Shown here: positions 51,728-60,280 of the stretch, piece by piece
How the letters are laid out: each line of letters starts with the position of its first letter
How positions within the stretch are numbered: position 1 is the stretch's first letter
Source: Pusillibacter faecalis
Lineage (GTDB): Bacteria > Bacillota > Clostridia > Oscillospirales > Oscillospiraceae
Direction: 5' to 3'
Length of the DNA stretch: 64,000 bases
Assembly: GCF_018408705.1 (NCBI RefSeq)
Contig: NZ_AP023421.1
Span: forward strand, 310,001 to 374,000
The notes under the pieces: generated by a model
The model's database searches: none
Told to the model about the DNA's origin: nothing
The model's input: the letters and a program-made list of their open reading frames with translations, nothing else
Translations under genes and position numbers: made by a program

Positions 51728-52135
51728 ATGGCGGAATTTGACGACAAACTCAATAGCATTCTCTCGAATCCGGACGCCATGGCACAGATCATGCAGCTGG
51801 CTCAGTCCATTGGCGGCAATACGGATCAGCAGTCTCCGCCCTCTCCCCCGCCGCCGGCACCAATGCCAGCAGCAACACCGCCAGCGGCATCAAGCGGCGA
51901 CCTGCTCTCATCTCTAACCGGCGGGCTGGACCCGAAACTTCTGATGCGGCTGATGCCGCTGATTCAGGAGCTAGGCGGCCAACAGGACTCCAATGCGCGG
52001 CAGCTCCTATTTGCCCTGCGGCCATATCTCAAGGCCGAACGGCAGGAGAAAATTGAGCGGGCGCTCCAATTAGCCCGGCTGTTCCACATCGGGAGAAAAT
52101 TCCTGTCGGAATGGGAGGGCGGCAAGCATGTATAA
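51728..52135 (+). CDS. Small Pro-rich-linker protein, unknown (second of three)
   Basis: 135 aa. An N-terminal helix (MAEFDDKLNSILSNPDAMAQIM) like that of the upstream protein, a linker of Pro/Ala/Ser (about 36-60), and a C-terminal helical part (DPKLLMRLMPLIQELG...NARQLLFALRPYLKAERQEKIERALQLARL). Its stop overlaps the next start by 8 bp. Function unknown. Confidence 0.75.
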   Translation: MAEFDDKLNSILSNPDAMAQIMQLAQSIGGNTDQQSPPSPPPPAPMPAATPPAASSGDLLSSLTGGLDPKLLMRLMPLIQELGGQQDSNARQLLFALRPYLKAERQEKIERALQLARLFHIGRKFLSEWEGGKHV

Positions 52136-52481
52136 CCGCTATATCCGTAACGACGACGGTGTGTATACTCGAATCCCACAGGAAGATCGTCCACCTGCTT
52201 TCTCAGGTACGGGTCCGGAACGAAGCTCTCCCAGCGGCGGGCAGGTTCCTCCGCCAAACACCGGAGACACGTCTCCTCCCAAACAGGAGCAGCGTTCACC
52301 AGAGGGAGGCAGCCGCTGGTCTGATGGTTTGACGGGAATGCTGCGTCACTTCCTGGATCAACTCCACCTGGACCATGTGGACACAGGGGACCTCCTGCTG
52401 CTGGTGCTGCTATTCTTCCTCTTCCGGGAGGATGCCGATGAAGAGCTCCTTGTAGCTCTGGGGCTGCTGTTAATTCTATAA
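52128..52481 (+). CDS. Small protein with Leu-rich C-terminus, unknown (third of three)
   Basis: 117 aa. A hydrophilic N-terminus (MYNRYIRNDDGVYTRIPQED), a Pro/Ser/Gln-rich middle, and a hydrophobic end DLLLLVLLFFLF-REDADEE-LLVALGLLLIL, two membrane-type helices separated by an acidic turn. Overlaps the previous gene by 8 bp. It may anchor the other two at a membrane. No known family. Confidence 0.75.
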   Translation: MYNRYIRNDDGVYTRIPQEDRPPAFSGTGPERSSPSGGQVPPPNTGDTSPPKQEQRSPEGGSRWSDGLTGMLRHFLDQLHLDHVDTGDLLLLVLLFFLFREDADEELLVALGLLLIL

Positions 52482-52536
52482 ATGCGGTGCATCTTTTTTC
52501 CTCTCCGGATGCTTTTCGATTTCCCATAGAACCATA

Positions 52537-52552
52537 AAAACAGGGGTGAAGC
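52537..52552 (+). repeat. Left arm of the terminator split by element 2
   Basis: AAAACAGGGGTGAAGC. Its exact complement lies at 63067-63082. Together they would form a 16-bp terminator stem between the two convergent chromosomal genes. Confidence 0.8.
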
Positions 52553-52612
52553 ATAAGGATGTGCCCCTATAAGGAAGTAATTTGATTGTCGCAGGGCGGC
52601 ATGGCTGAAAGG

Positions 52613-54265
52613 TCATGCCGTCCTGTCTTTTCTTTGCCGTTCCACAGTCTGATCGTCGCCGGGCAGGTTGACTTCTCCAATGAAGTTCCAGACTAGTTCA
52701 ATCTTCTGCCTGCGGTGGCCGCTGGACTTATCCGGCGCATGGACGATAATCTTCTTTACAAACTCATTGACGATAGTGGGTGTCAATTCCCGGATACCTA
52801 CATATTTCCGTACAATGGCTGCAAAGCTGTCAAAGTCGGATCGATCCTGTTCAAAGGTTTCTACCACTTCCCGCCATGTCTTAATCTGCTCTGTCAGTTC
52901 TCTTTGTTCCGCTTCATAATCAGCGGAGAGTTTCAAGAACCGTTCATGGCTGATCGTCCCGCTGATGTCATCCTCATAGATGCGCTTGAAAATGCGGTCA
53001 AGTTCGCCAATACGCTTTTCCGCTTGGGCAATTTCACGCTTGCGTTTCTGAGCCTCTTTTTCGGCTTCTTGGAAGTGCTGCTTTTTCGCGGCTTCCTCAA
53101 ATGCCATAGCATCATCAAAGAACAGCGCCGTCACATCGAAAATCCGCTGCAAAACAAACAGTTTCAGCGTTTCTTCCCGGATGAAGTGCATGGTACAGTC
53201 GCCTGTATTGCTCTTATACCGGGAACACCGATAGCAGTCTTGCTGCGGCGTCATGTTTTTACCTGTGGCGAAATGCAGTTTGCTTCCGCAATCGGCGCAG
53301 TACAGCAGGCCAGAAAACAGCCCTTGCCGTTCAGCTTGCTTGGCCGGACGGCGCTTGTTCTCCCGCAATTCTTGTACCCGCACAAAGACTTGTTCATCAA
53401 TAATGGCAGGCTGTGTATTGGGGAAAATCCGCTGGTTTTCCGGGACGTTATGCAGTCGCTTTTTCAGTTTGTGGGACTTGGAATAGGTCTTGAAGTTCAC
53501 TGTACAGCCGGTGTACTCTGGACGCTCCAAGATCCCCGCCACAGATTTCGGGTCCCAGTGATACGGTTTTTCAGGCAGCGTTTTTCCGGCACGCTGGGCA
53601 TAATGTGCCTTGACAGTCAGGATGTGTTCGGCAGTCAGCAACTTGGCAATCTGCATGGGGCCTTTTCCCGCAATGCACAGGTCAAAAATACGCTTGACGA
53701 TCTCGGCAGCTTCCTCGTCCACAATCCACTTCTTTTTGTCCGCTGGGTCTTTCATATACCCGTAGGGCGGATTGGTGCAGAGGTGTTCCCCAGAGTTTCC
53801 TTTGGCACGCATGACGGCACGGATTTTCTTGCTGGTATCGCGGGCGTAGAAGTCGTTGAACAGATTGCGAAAAGGGGTAAAATCGTTGTCTCCCTTGTCG
53901 CTGTCCACACCGTCATTGATGGCGATATATCGAATATCACGTTCCGCAAAGAAACTCTCGGTATAGTAGCCCACTTTCAGGTAATCCCGCCCCATGCGGG
54001 ACATATCTTTGACAATAACGGTCTGGACTTTCCCCGCTTCTGCAAGGCGTATCATCTCATTCCAACCGGGTCTATCGAAAGTGACACCGGAAACGCCGTC
54101 ATCAATGAAAAATGTGGGATTGGAAAAATGATTGTCCGTTGCGTATTTGAGCAGGATTTTCTTCTGGTTGGCAATGCTGTTGCTCTCGCCGTCCAGCGCA
54201 TCCTCTTGGGACAGGCGGGCGTATAAAGCGGTGATGTTGTCGGGATATTTTGTGTTTGCTGTCAT
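52613..54265 (-). CDS. Large serine recombinase of element 2
   Basis: 550 aa. Resolvase domain with Ser in LYARLSQEDAL (about residue 18), SRMGRDYLKVGYY; recombinase domain about 180-300; zinc ribbon CADCG...CYRCSRYKSNTGDC near 340-385; a long coiled coil (about 400-475) and a DUF4368-like end. It is only distantly similar to the element 1 enzyme. Terminal gene, 58 bp inside the left border. Confidence 0.95.
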   Translation of the reverse strand: MTANTKYPDNITALYARLSQEDALDGESNSIANQKKILLKYATDNHFSNPTFFIDDGVSGVTFDRPGWNEMIRLAEAGKVQTVIVKDMSRMGRDYLKVGYYTESFFAERDIRYIAINDGVDSDKGDNDFTPFRNLFNDFYARDTSKKIRAVMRAKGNSGEHLCTNPPYGYMKDPADKKKWIVDEEAAEIVKRIFDLCIAGKGPMQIAKLLTAEHILTVKAHYAQRAGKTLPEKPYHWDPKSVAGILERPEYTGCTVNFKTYSKSHKLKKRLHNVPENQRIFPNTQPAIIDEQVFVRVQELRENKRRPAKQAERQGLFSGLLYCADCGSKLHFATGKNMTPQQDCYRCSRYKSNTGDCTMHFIREETLKLFVLQRIFDVTALFFDDAMAFEEAAKKQHFQEAEKEAQKRKREIAQAEKRIGELDRIFKRIYEDDISGTISHERFLKLSADYEAEQRELTEQIKTWREVVETFEQDRSDFDSFAAIVRKYVGIRELTPTIVNEFVKKIIVHAPDKSSGHRRQKIELVWNFIGEVNLPGDDQTVERQRKDRTA

Positions 54266-54268
54266 GGT

Positions 54269-54523
54269 TCATTCCTCCTGTAATGAACGCCCGACAAACA
54301 GGTTGCTGTCCTTATTATACCGTGCTTTGTGGTCTTTGTCAGCATCTGTGATGGTTTCTGAGCGGATGAGCCGCACCATTTTGTCATAGAGCGGTTCCGT
54401 TCCGCCGCAGGAAGTATGTACTTCATAGACCGTCCCGCCGAGCCTGTAACAGACAGTTTCTTGCAGCGGATTTCCCCGTTTTGGCAGATAATCGCTCTCT
54501 TTCCGGCTTCGTTTCTGTTCTAT
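54269..54523 (-). pseudogene. TnpW-like small protein without a normal start
   Basis: The frame codes ...QKRSRKESDYLPKRGNPLQETVC-YRLGGTVYEVHTSCGGTEPLYDKMVRLI, where G-T-x-Y-x-V and GG..PLxDK match the small protein of element 1. An aaaggacggg ribosome-like site precedes an ATA at 54523, exactly where a start is expected, so the start codon seems lost by one base change; no other start lies near. It sits directly upstream of the recombinase, with 3 bp between. Confidence 0.5.
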
Positions 54524-54837
54524 TCCGTTCCCGTCCTTTCTGGAAGAATCACAACAGAGCAAGCATAGGGAGTGTAACCACACTCCCGCAAAATCTCCGT
54601 TTCCGGCCTGCTGCCGGGGCGGAGATTTTTGCCTGTTGGGAGCTTCCCAAACCCTTGTTTTTTGCTTCGCCAATAATACGTTTACAAGGACGTAAATTGC
54701 CCGCTGAAACGGGGAGTCAAAAATATTTTTTATGCAGAAGCGGCCTTATGTGAAGTCCTCTGTTTCGCAGCTTTCGCATTTACACAAGAATAATACCGCA
54801 GAACGCTCAAACAAGCATTGTTTTCCGTAATACATTC

Positions 54838-54866
54838 TTGTATTGTCTGAAATAAAGCACTACAAT
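54838..54866 (+). promoter_or_regulatory. Promoter of the two-component genes
   Basis: TTGTAT at 54838-54843, 17-bp spacer, TACAAT at 54861-54866, ahead of aaaggagg. Confidence 0.7.
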
Positions 54867-54894
54867 AAAAACAGGTGAAAGGAGGCCCCTCTAT

Positions 54895-55563
54895 ATGGCA
54901 AATATTTTAATCGTGGAAGATGAAAAGAATATGCAGAGCATTATTGCCGAGTATATGCAGCGAGGCGGTCACTCCTGCTTTACGGCGGACGATGGCGTGG
55001 ACGCTTTAATGATCTTGAAAAACAATCCAATGGACTTAATGATACTGGATGTGATGATGCCCCACCTTGACGGTTTTTCCGTCTGCAAGATGGCAAGGGA
55101 AATGAGCAACCTCCCTATTATCATGCTGACTGCGAAAAGCGAGGAAGAAGATAAACTGAAAGGTTATGAGCTGGGAGCCGATGACTATATTACCAAACCA
55201 TTCAGTCCCAAAGTGTTACTGGCAAAGGTTGGCGCTTTGCTGCGCCGCTCCTCTATCACGCCTACCGATTCTATGAACGCCGGAAAAATTACGATCATCC
55301 CCACATCTCATAAGGTCTTTGTGGATGGACAGGAAATCACTTTGACCCACAAGGAATATGAACTACTGCATTTCTTCATGGTTAATCCCAGCCAGATATT
55401 CAGCAGAGAGCAGTTGCTTAATCGGATTTGGGACTACGACTTTGAGGGAACAACACGGACGGTAGATACCCATATCAAAACCCTGCGGCAGAAATTAGGC
55501 GATGAGGGCCAGCATATTGTTACCTTGATTCGTTCCGGCTACAAATTTGAGGTGAGCGTATGA
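54895..55563 (+). CDS. OmpR-family response regulator
   Basis: 222 aa. Receiver domain with Asp52 in ILDVMMPHLDG and Lys in YITKPFSP; C-terminal winged helix (LTHKEYELLHFFMVNPSQIFSREQLLNRIWDYDFEGTTRTVDTHIKTLRQKLG). The stop overlaps the kinase start (ATGA). Likely binds the 11-bp direct repeats at 56707-56755. Confidence 0.95.
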   Translation: MANILIVEDEKNMQSIIAEYMQRGGHSCFTADDGVDALMILKNNPMDLMILDVMMPHLDGFSVCKMAREMSNLPIIMLTAKSEEEDKLKGYELGADDYITKPFSPKVLLAKVGALLRRSSITPTDSMNAGKITIIPTSHKVFVDGQEITLTHKEYELLHFFMVNPSQIFSREQLLNRIWDYDFEGTTRTVDTHIKTLRQKLGDEGQHIVTLIRSGYKFEVSV

Positions 55564-56636
55564 AGATCAACGAAAACATGAACATCTTTACCATACGAAA
55601 GAAGATACTGCTGGCCTCCAAACTGATTGGCGTTGCCCTGATTTCTTCTTATATATTGTCCACCAAACTGCCAGTGAACACCGATATTTCCTTTGTGATA
55701 TGGTCGGCTTTTGTGGTGGTTCTGGTCTGTGCCATTGATCTGCTGATGGCCCGCTTTATCACAAAGCCGGTTTCGGAACTGAATGAAGCTGCCCGGAACA
55801 TGGCAGAGCTTAATTTTTCACACCCCTGCCAGGTGGAAAGCCGTGATGAATTTGGACAGCTTGCGGAGAGCCTGAACATGATGGCCGAAAACCTGCAACA
55901 GGCGTTTTCTTCTCTGGAAGATGCCAACCGGAAATTAGAGCAGGATGTGGAGCAGAAAAAAAGACTGCTTGCCGAGCGTAAGGAACTGGTGGACAACCTC
56001 TCCCATGAAATGAAAACTCCGCTGGGCGTGATCCGGGCCTATGCCGAGGGATTGCAAGACGAAACAGACGAAGCAAAACGGCAAAAGTATTCCGAGGTCA
56101 TCATAACGGAAACAGAACGCATGAGCCGCTTAATCACTACGCTGCTTGATCTGTCTGCATTGGAAAATGGGGCTACCCAGCTCCGCCCGGAGCGGTTCGA
56201 CTTTGTAGACTTTTTGGAAACGGTGGCAGGACGGCTGCTGATCGACACCCCGGACGCAGATTTTGTTTTGGAATATGAACTGCCGGAGCATCCTGTCTAT
56301 GTCAATACAGACAAAGGGCGGATGGAACAGGTCTTGAATAATCTGATCATCAATGCCAAACGAAATAACAGGCCGGGCGGGATTTTGAGATTGTCCCTGC
56401 TTGAAAAAGACGGCCTTTGGGACTTCTCTATCTTCAATCAGGGGCCGCCTATCCCGGAAGAAAGCCTGTCAAAGATATGGTCGAAATTCTATCGTGATAA
56501 AAATTCCAAATACAGCGGTTCCGGGCTGGGCCTTGCCATTGTTGCACAGGTCTTGTCCATGCAGCACCTACACTATGGCGCAGAAAATCAGCCGGGAGGC
56601 GTGGCCTTTTACTTCTCCCTCCCCACAGTAAAATAA
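55560..56636 (+). CDS. Sensor histidine kinase
   Basis: 358 aa. Two membrane helices (about 17-33 and 41-60) with almost no extracellular part, so it probably senses within the membrane or via the transporter. Then HAMP (about 62-110), HisKA with DNLSHEMKTPLGVIRAY, and HATPase (NNLIINAKRNN, SGSGLGLAIVAQVL). Intramembrane-sensing kinases of this kind pair with ABC exporters of antimicrobial peptides. Confidence 0.93.
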   Translation: MKINENMNIFTIRKKILLASKLIGVALISSYILSTKLPVNTDISFVIWSAFVVVLVCAIDLLMARFITKPVSELNEAARNMAELNFSHPCQVESRDEFGQLAESLNMMAENLQQAFSSLEDANRKLEQDVEQKKRLLAERKELVDNLSHEMKTPLGVIRAYAEGLQDETDEAKRQKYSEVIITETERMSRLITTLLDLSALENGATQLRPERFDFVDFLETVAGRLLIDTPDADFVLEYELPEHPVYVNTDKGRMEQVLNNLIINAKRNNRPGGILRLSLLEKDGLWDFSIFNQGPPIPEESLSKIWSKFYRDKNSKYSGSGLGLAIVAQVLSMQHLHYGAENQPGGVAFYFSLPTVK

Positions 56637-56706
56637 CAAGTTCATATTCTCTCATAGGCTCTGGTTTCCAAATGGAGATCAGGGCCTTTTCTTCTGCCGG
56701 GAAGAT

Positions 56707-56755
56707 TTCACACCAACTTCACAGCGACCTCACACCGACTTCAACGCATTTTCGT
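56707..56755 (+). promoter_or_regulatory. 11-bp direct repeats, likely response-regulator site
   Basis: TTCACACCAAC, TTCACAGCGAC, CTCACACCGAC, TTCAACGCATT and TTCGT follow each other in exact 11-bp phase upstream of the miniprotein-ABC genes. Tandem 11-bp half-sites are the usual target of OmpR/PhoB-family dimers. Confidence 0.65.
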
Positions 56756-56807
56756 ACCTTTATCCCACAAGGAGGGAGTGACCCTCCAGATAAAGGAGGT
56801 AGCGATT

Positions 56808-56969
56808 ATGTTTTTAGGTATGGAATGGTACTGGTGGCTTTTGATTGTTGTAGCGCTGGTGATCTGCATCCCGTTCAAGGTAAAGTTTATGAAATGGTGG
56901 AGCAAACGGGAACAGGAGAAGAAAAAGAACCAGACCGGAAAATGGGGTGATGAAGATGATCGAGGTTAA
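56808..56969 (+). CDS. 53-aa membrane miniprotein of the ABC operon
   Basis: MFLGMEWYWWLLIVVALVIC, then a basic tail (FMKWWSKREQEKKKN). One membrane helix. The ATG at 56808 follows aaaggaggtagcgatt. It precedes the ATPase gene and overlaps it by 14 bp. It may assist the transporter or sensor kinase; family unknown. Confidence 0.75.
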   Translation: MFLGMEWYWWLLIVVALVICIPFKVKFMKWWSKREQEKKKNQTGKWGDEDDRG

Positions 56970-57804
56970 AAACCTGACTTTTTCCTACGGAAAGGATAAG
57001 CAGGCGTTACATGGCTTGAATTTTTCTGTGGCAGATGGGGAGATTTTCGGATTTTTGGGGCCGAATGGTTCCGGGAAGTCCACCACCCAAAAGATATTGA
57101 CCGGCATCTTAAAAGGGCATGGCGGCGAGGTTTCCCTATTTGGAAAGGATTTGAGAACCGCACAGACGCAGGAGTTTTTTCAGCAGATCGGCGTCCTGTT
57201 TGAGTTTCCTTATCTGTACGCTAATTTAAGCGCAGTGGACAATCTGAACTATTTTGCGTCCTTTTATCCCAAAGAACAACTGCGGGATGTAAAAGAACTG
57301 CTGGAAGAACTGGAATTTAAGAAAGACTTTCTCAATAAGCCGGTGTCCTCCTACTCCAAAGGGATGCGGCAGCGTGTGAGCATGGCGAGGGCTTTGATCA
57401 GCAATCCGAAACTTTTATTTTTGGACGAACCCACCAGCGGCCTTGATCCCGCCGGCGCTGTGCTTTTTCGGAAAATCATCGAGAAAGAACGGCAAAAAGG
57501 CACAACGGTATTTCTCACAACACACAATATGCTGGACGCTGATCTGCTCTGTGATCGTGTGGCGTTTATCACGAATGGAAATATTGTTGCGCTGGACACG
57601 CCCCAAAATCTGAAAGAGAAAAACAGCAATCACCGCATTGTGGTTTCCTATCTTTATCAGGGCAAGCGAAAGGAGCAGACCATAGAAGCGCCTGAACTGA
57701 AAGCCGGTATTCCTTTCGCCTATGATGAAATCATCAGCATCCATTCGCAGGAGCCGACACTGGAAGATGTCTTTATCCAGTACACGGGAAGGGGGCTGTC
57801 TTAA
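56956..57804 (+). CDS. ABC transporter ATP-binding protein
   Basis: 282 aa from the ATG at 56956 (MIEVKNLTFSYGKDKQALHG); ATG/GTG codons 6-9 bp upstream are in frame but lie over the ribosome site. Walker A GPNGSGKST, Q-loop, signature SYSKGMRQR, Walker B LLFLDEPTSGLD and H-loop LTTHNM. ABC-2 exporter type. Its stop overlaps the start of the first permease. Confidence 0.95.
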   Translation: MIEVKNLTFSYGKDKQALHGLNFSVADGEIFGFLGPNGSGKSTTQKILTGILKGHGGEVSLFGKDLRTAQTQEFFQQIGVLFEFPYLYANLSAVDNLNYFASFYPKEQLRDVKELLEELEFKKDFLNKPVSSYSKGMRQRVSMARALISNPKLLFLDEPTSGLDPAGAVLFRKIIEKERQKGTTVFLTTHNMLDADLLCDRVAFITNGNIVALDTPQNLKEKNSNHRIVVSYLYQGKRKEQTIEAPELKAGIPFAYDEIISIHSQEPTLEDVFIQYTGRGLS

Positions 57805-58796
57805 TGTGGAAAAGCCTTTGTTCTCTGTTCAAAAAAGACTGCCGGATGATGATGTCCGGGAAATTCTTTCTGGTGGCACTGGGTTCCCTTGTTTTATATA
57901 CTCTGTTCATCAATTTCGGCTATGTGAAATTCATGGACGCCCAGCTCTACAATGTGTATCTGTATGATCCGGCTGGGACGCAGACAGAGTTTTCCTCTCT
58001 TGTCCGGCCCGTGTCCTCTTTGGAAGAACTGGATGCAGCCCTTGCCGGTGATGCAAACGGTGTCGGGATTGATGCCAGCGGCAAGACGCCTCATGTTCTG
58101 TTCTATGCGGCAACCGAAAAAGCGGACAGACACAGAACAGACTATGCGCTGTCCCTGCTTTCCCCGGATGGGAATGATACAGCAAAAACCGTCGGCAGCA
58201 ACAGTCCTGAAATGAAGCAGCGCCGGGAGATCACCTGTGAACTTCTCTTTATTGAGATTGTAGCTGTTGGATTTTTGGGAATTGCTTCGGTGCTGTTTAA
58301 GGAAAAGCAGATGGGCGTGATTCGCGTCCATGCCGTTATGCCACTGCATAAGAGCCTGTTTGTATGCTCCAAAATCATGCTCTTTCTAATTACCGATTTG
58401 GTTTTTGCGGCCTTAATGGTTCTGTTCAATGTGGGGCTGGGCGGGATGTCGGTTTTGCCTGCGGTGCTGGTGCAGACCGCTATCCTCTCCTTGATTATGG
58501 CACTGGCAGGCTTCGGCTGTACCATGCTTCTGCGGGACTTTAAGCAATTTTCACTGGCGTATCTGGTAATTGCGCTCTTTGCGGCTACGCCGGTATTTCT
58601 GGCGGCGAATACTTCTGTCAAGATGGCGTGGATTGACTATCACCCGTTTTACCATGTGTATATGGGCCTAAAAAATGCCTTTTTCGGCATCCCGACTACA
58701 AGCCCGGTCTACTATGCCGGTGCGATAGGCGCAATCATTCTACTCTTTATCCTTGTAGAAGCTGCGTTCCGCAAGGAAATGGGAAAGGAGGGCTGA
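57804..58796 (+). CDS. ABC-2 exporter permease 1
   Basis: 330 aa. An N-terminal helix (FLVALGSLVLYTLFINFGYV), a roughly 100-residue outer loop and five C-terminal helices. Similar in outline to the permeases annotated as fluoroquinolone or lantibiotic exporters in Firmicutes elements; the substrate is not known. Start overlaps the ATPase stop (TAATG). Confidence 0.88.
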   Translation: MWKSLCSLFKKDCRMMMSGKFFLVALGSLVLYTLFINFGYVKFMDAQLYNVYLYDPAGTQTEFSSLVRPVSSLEELDAALAGDANGVGIDASGKTPHVLFYAATEKADRHRTDYALSLLSPDGNDTAKTVGSNSPEMKQRREITCELLFIEIVAVGFLGIASVLFKEKQMGVIRVHAVMPLHKSLFVCSKIMLFLITDLVFAALMVLFNVGLGGMSVLPAVLVQTAILSLIMALAGFGCTMLLRDFKQFSLAYLVIALFAATPVFLAANTSVKMAWIDYHPFYHVYMGLKNAFFGIPTTSPVYYAGAIGAIILLFILVEAAFRKEMGKEG

Positions 58797-58798
58797 CA

Positions 58799-59809
58799 AT
58801 GAAAGGACTGATCTATCAACTGAAAAGTGTCCGAAAAGACAAGTTCTGTATCATGTCATTTCTCCTGCCTATCGTGGTCGCTGTGGCATTGAATTTTGTC
58901 GGCTCCATTGACCTTTCTTCATTGGGGGAATTTCATTTTGGAGTAACGGCAAAGGCCACCACTTCGGAAGTCAACACATGGCTGGAACGGTACGGTACTG
59001 TCACCGTTTATCCCACACAGGAAGAACTGATTGCGGCCATCAACGAACCGTCAACAAACCTGATCGGCGTGGAAATGGCTGACGGCAGCATCCAGACAAT
59101 CCTTTCCGGCGATGAACTGGATATGTTTCAGCAGACAGCAGGCACGCTCCCGGCTCTTTACGAGCAGAGGGAATGGGCGGCACAGGCCAGTGTGCAGGTA
59201 TTGGAGCGCCCGGATATGATGGCGGGCTATCAGAATATCTTTATTGCCATTACGCTGATTGTGGCAATGTTCATGGGCTGTACCTTTAATGCCATGAACA
59301 TTATTTCTGAAAAAGAGGATGGCGTTGCGCTGATCAATGAAATCCTGCCTATGACGCACAGACAGTACATGATGCAGAAAATCTTTGTGGGTTTTGTATT
59401 CGGCTGCCTGTCCGCTATTCTTACAGCGGCAATCTGTTTCCGGCTCTCTTTCACAGGGGCGGCGGTCATGCTGGCATTGATCGTCCTTTCCGCATTTGTG
59501 TCGGCCCTGATCGGTTTGTTTGTGGGCAAACTCTCCGATGGCATGATGGTAGGTGTGGTTTATATTAAAATCGTGATGATTGTATTTATGGCGGTTCCGA
59601 TTCTGAATTATCTGGTCGGTGCAAGAAACAAAGTCCTTTCCTACATTTGCCATCTGATCCCGTCCAGCGCCACCTTTGAGGGCATTATGGATTTGGCGAA
59701 TGGAACTGCATCAACAGCGGTTAAGGACATCATTATTCTCGCTCTCCATTGTGTCCTTTGGTTCTTGCTCTATCTGTTTGTATCTAAGCGGCAGAAAAAA
59801 CATATTTAA
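58799..59809 (+). CDS. ABC-2 exporter permease 2
   Basis: 336 aa behind aaaggagggctgaca. Same topology as permease 1: helix (FCIMSFLLPIVVAVALNFVG), outer loop, then helices from about 142, including IVAMFMGCTFNAMNIISEKEDGVALINEILPM. The pair probably makes a heterodimeric channel. Confidence 0.88.
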   Translation: MKGLIYQLKSVRKDKFCIMSFLLPIVVAVALNFVGSIDLSSLGEFHFGVTAKATTSEVNTWLERYGTVTVYPTQEELIAAINEPSTNLIGVEMADGSIQTILSGDELDMFQQTAGTLPALYEQREWAAQASVQVLERPDMMAGYQNIFIAITLIVAMFMGCTFNAMNIISEKEDGVALINEILPMTHRQYMMQKIFVGFVFGCLSAILTAAICFRLSFTGAAVMLALIVLSAFVSALIGLFVGKLSDGMMVGVVYIKIVMIVFMAVPILNYLVGARNKVLSYICHLIPSSATFEGIMDLANGTASTAVKDIIILALHCVLWFLLYLFVSKRQKKHI

Positions 59810-59827
59810 CTGATTATAATGTGCAAA

Positions 59828-59869
59828 CCTGCCCCTGACGGGGAAAGAAAAAAACCGTTGACAGGGGCA
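59828..59869. terminator. Hairpin after the ABC operon
   Basis: CCTGCCCCTG / CAGGGGCAGG arms around a 22-nt A-rich loop, 18 bp past the last permease gene; no long T-run. Confidence 0.5.
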
Positions 59870-60000
59870 GGGCGATATTCCATGTTTCAACGACCTTTTC
59901 ATTTCTGCGGCGGTTTTGAGTAGATCAAGGCCGCCGTTTCTTTTTGCTTCGACGACCCCTGCACCGTGTTCTGGCATGGCGGCTTTAGGAGGGAGCCGCC

Positions 60001-60108
60001 ATGCAACGAAAACCACTTCGACAAATTCTGACAGGGGTTAGCCTGTCAAAAAAAGCCGTCCCCCGGCAGCGGGGACAAGCGGCTGTGTATATGTACTATA
60101 CCATGTAG
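60001..60108 (+). CDS. 35-aa leader-type peptide
   Basis: MQRKPLRQILTGVSLSKKAV with an Arg/Lys-rich body and a C-terminal AVYMYYTM. A strong taggaggg lies 7-13 bp before the ATG. It is followed after 23 bp by a terminator-like hairpin and then a sigma-like gene, as expected for transcription attenuation. Could also be a small functional peptide. Confidence 0.55.
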   Translation: MQRKPLRQILTGVSLSKKAVPRQRGQAAVYMYYTM

Positions 60109-60131
60109 GAAAAGAACATATTGCTTTTTGT

Positions 60132-60163
60132 TTCGCCCAGCGGGTCTTTGACCTGCCGGGCGA
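60132..60163 (+). terminator. Attenuator-like hairpin before the sigma-like gene
   Basis: TTCGCCCAGCGGGT-ctttg-ACCTGCCGGGCGAA followed by TTTTGTTATTT: a typical intrinsic terminator located between the leader peptide and the next gene. Confidence 0.75.
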
Positions 60164-60280
60164 ATTTTGTTATTTCCTGCGGTTCTTCGGTGCGGGCTGG
60201 AGCCGCCGCATTGTTACAGATGAAAGGAGTGGTGAAAACAGCTTTATCTTCTCATTCTCCCGCAGATCGGGGGTGAGAAG

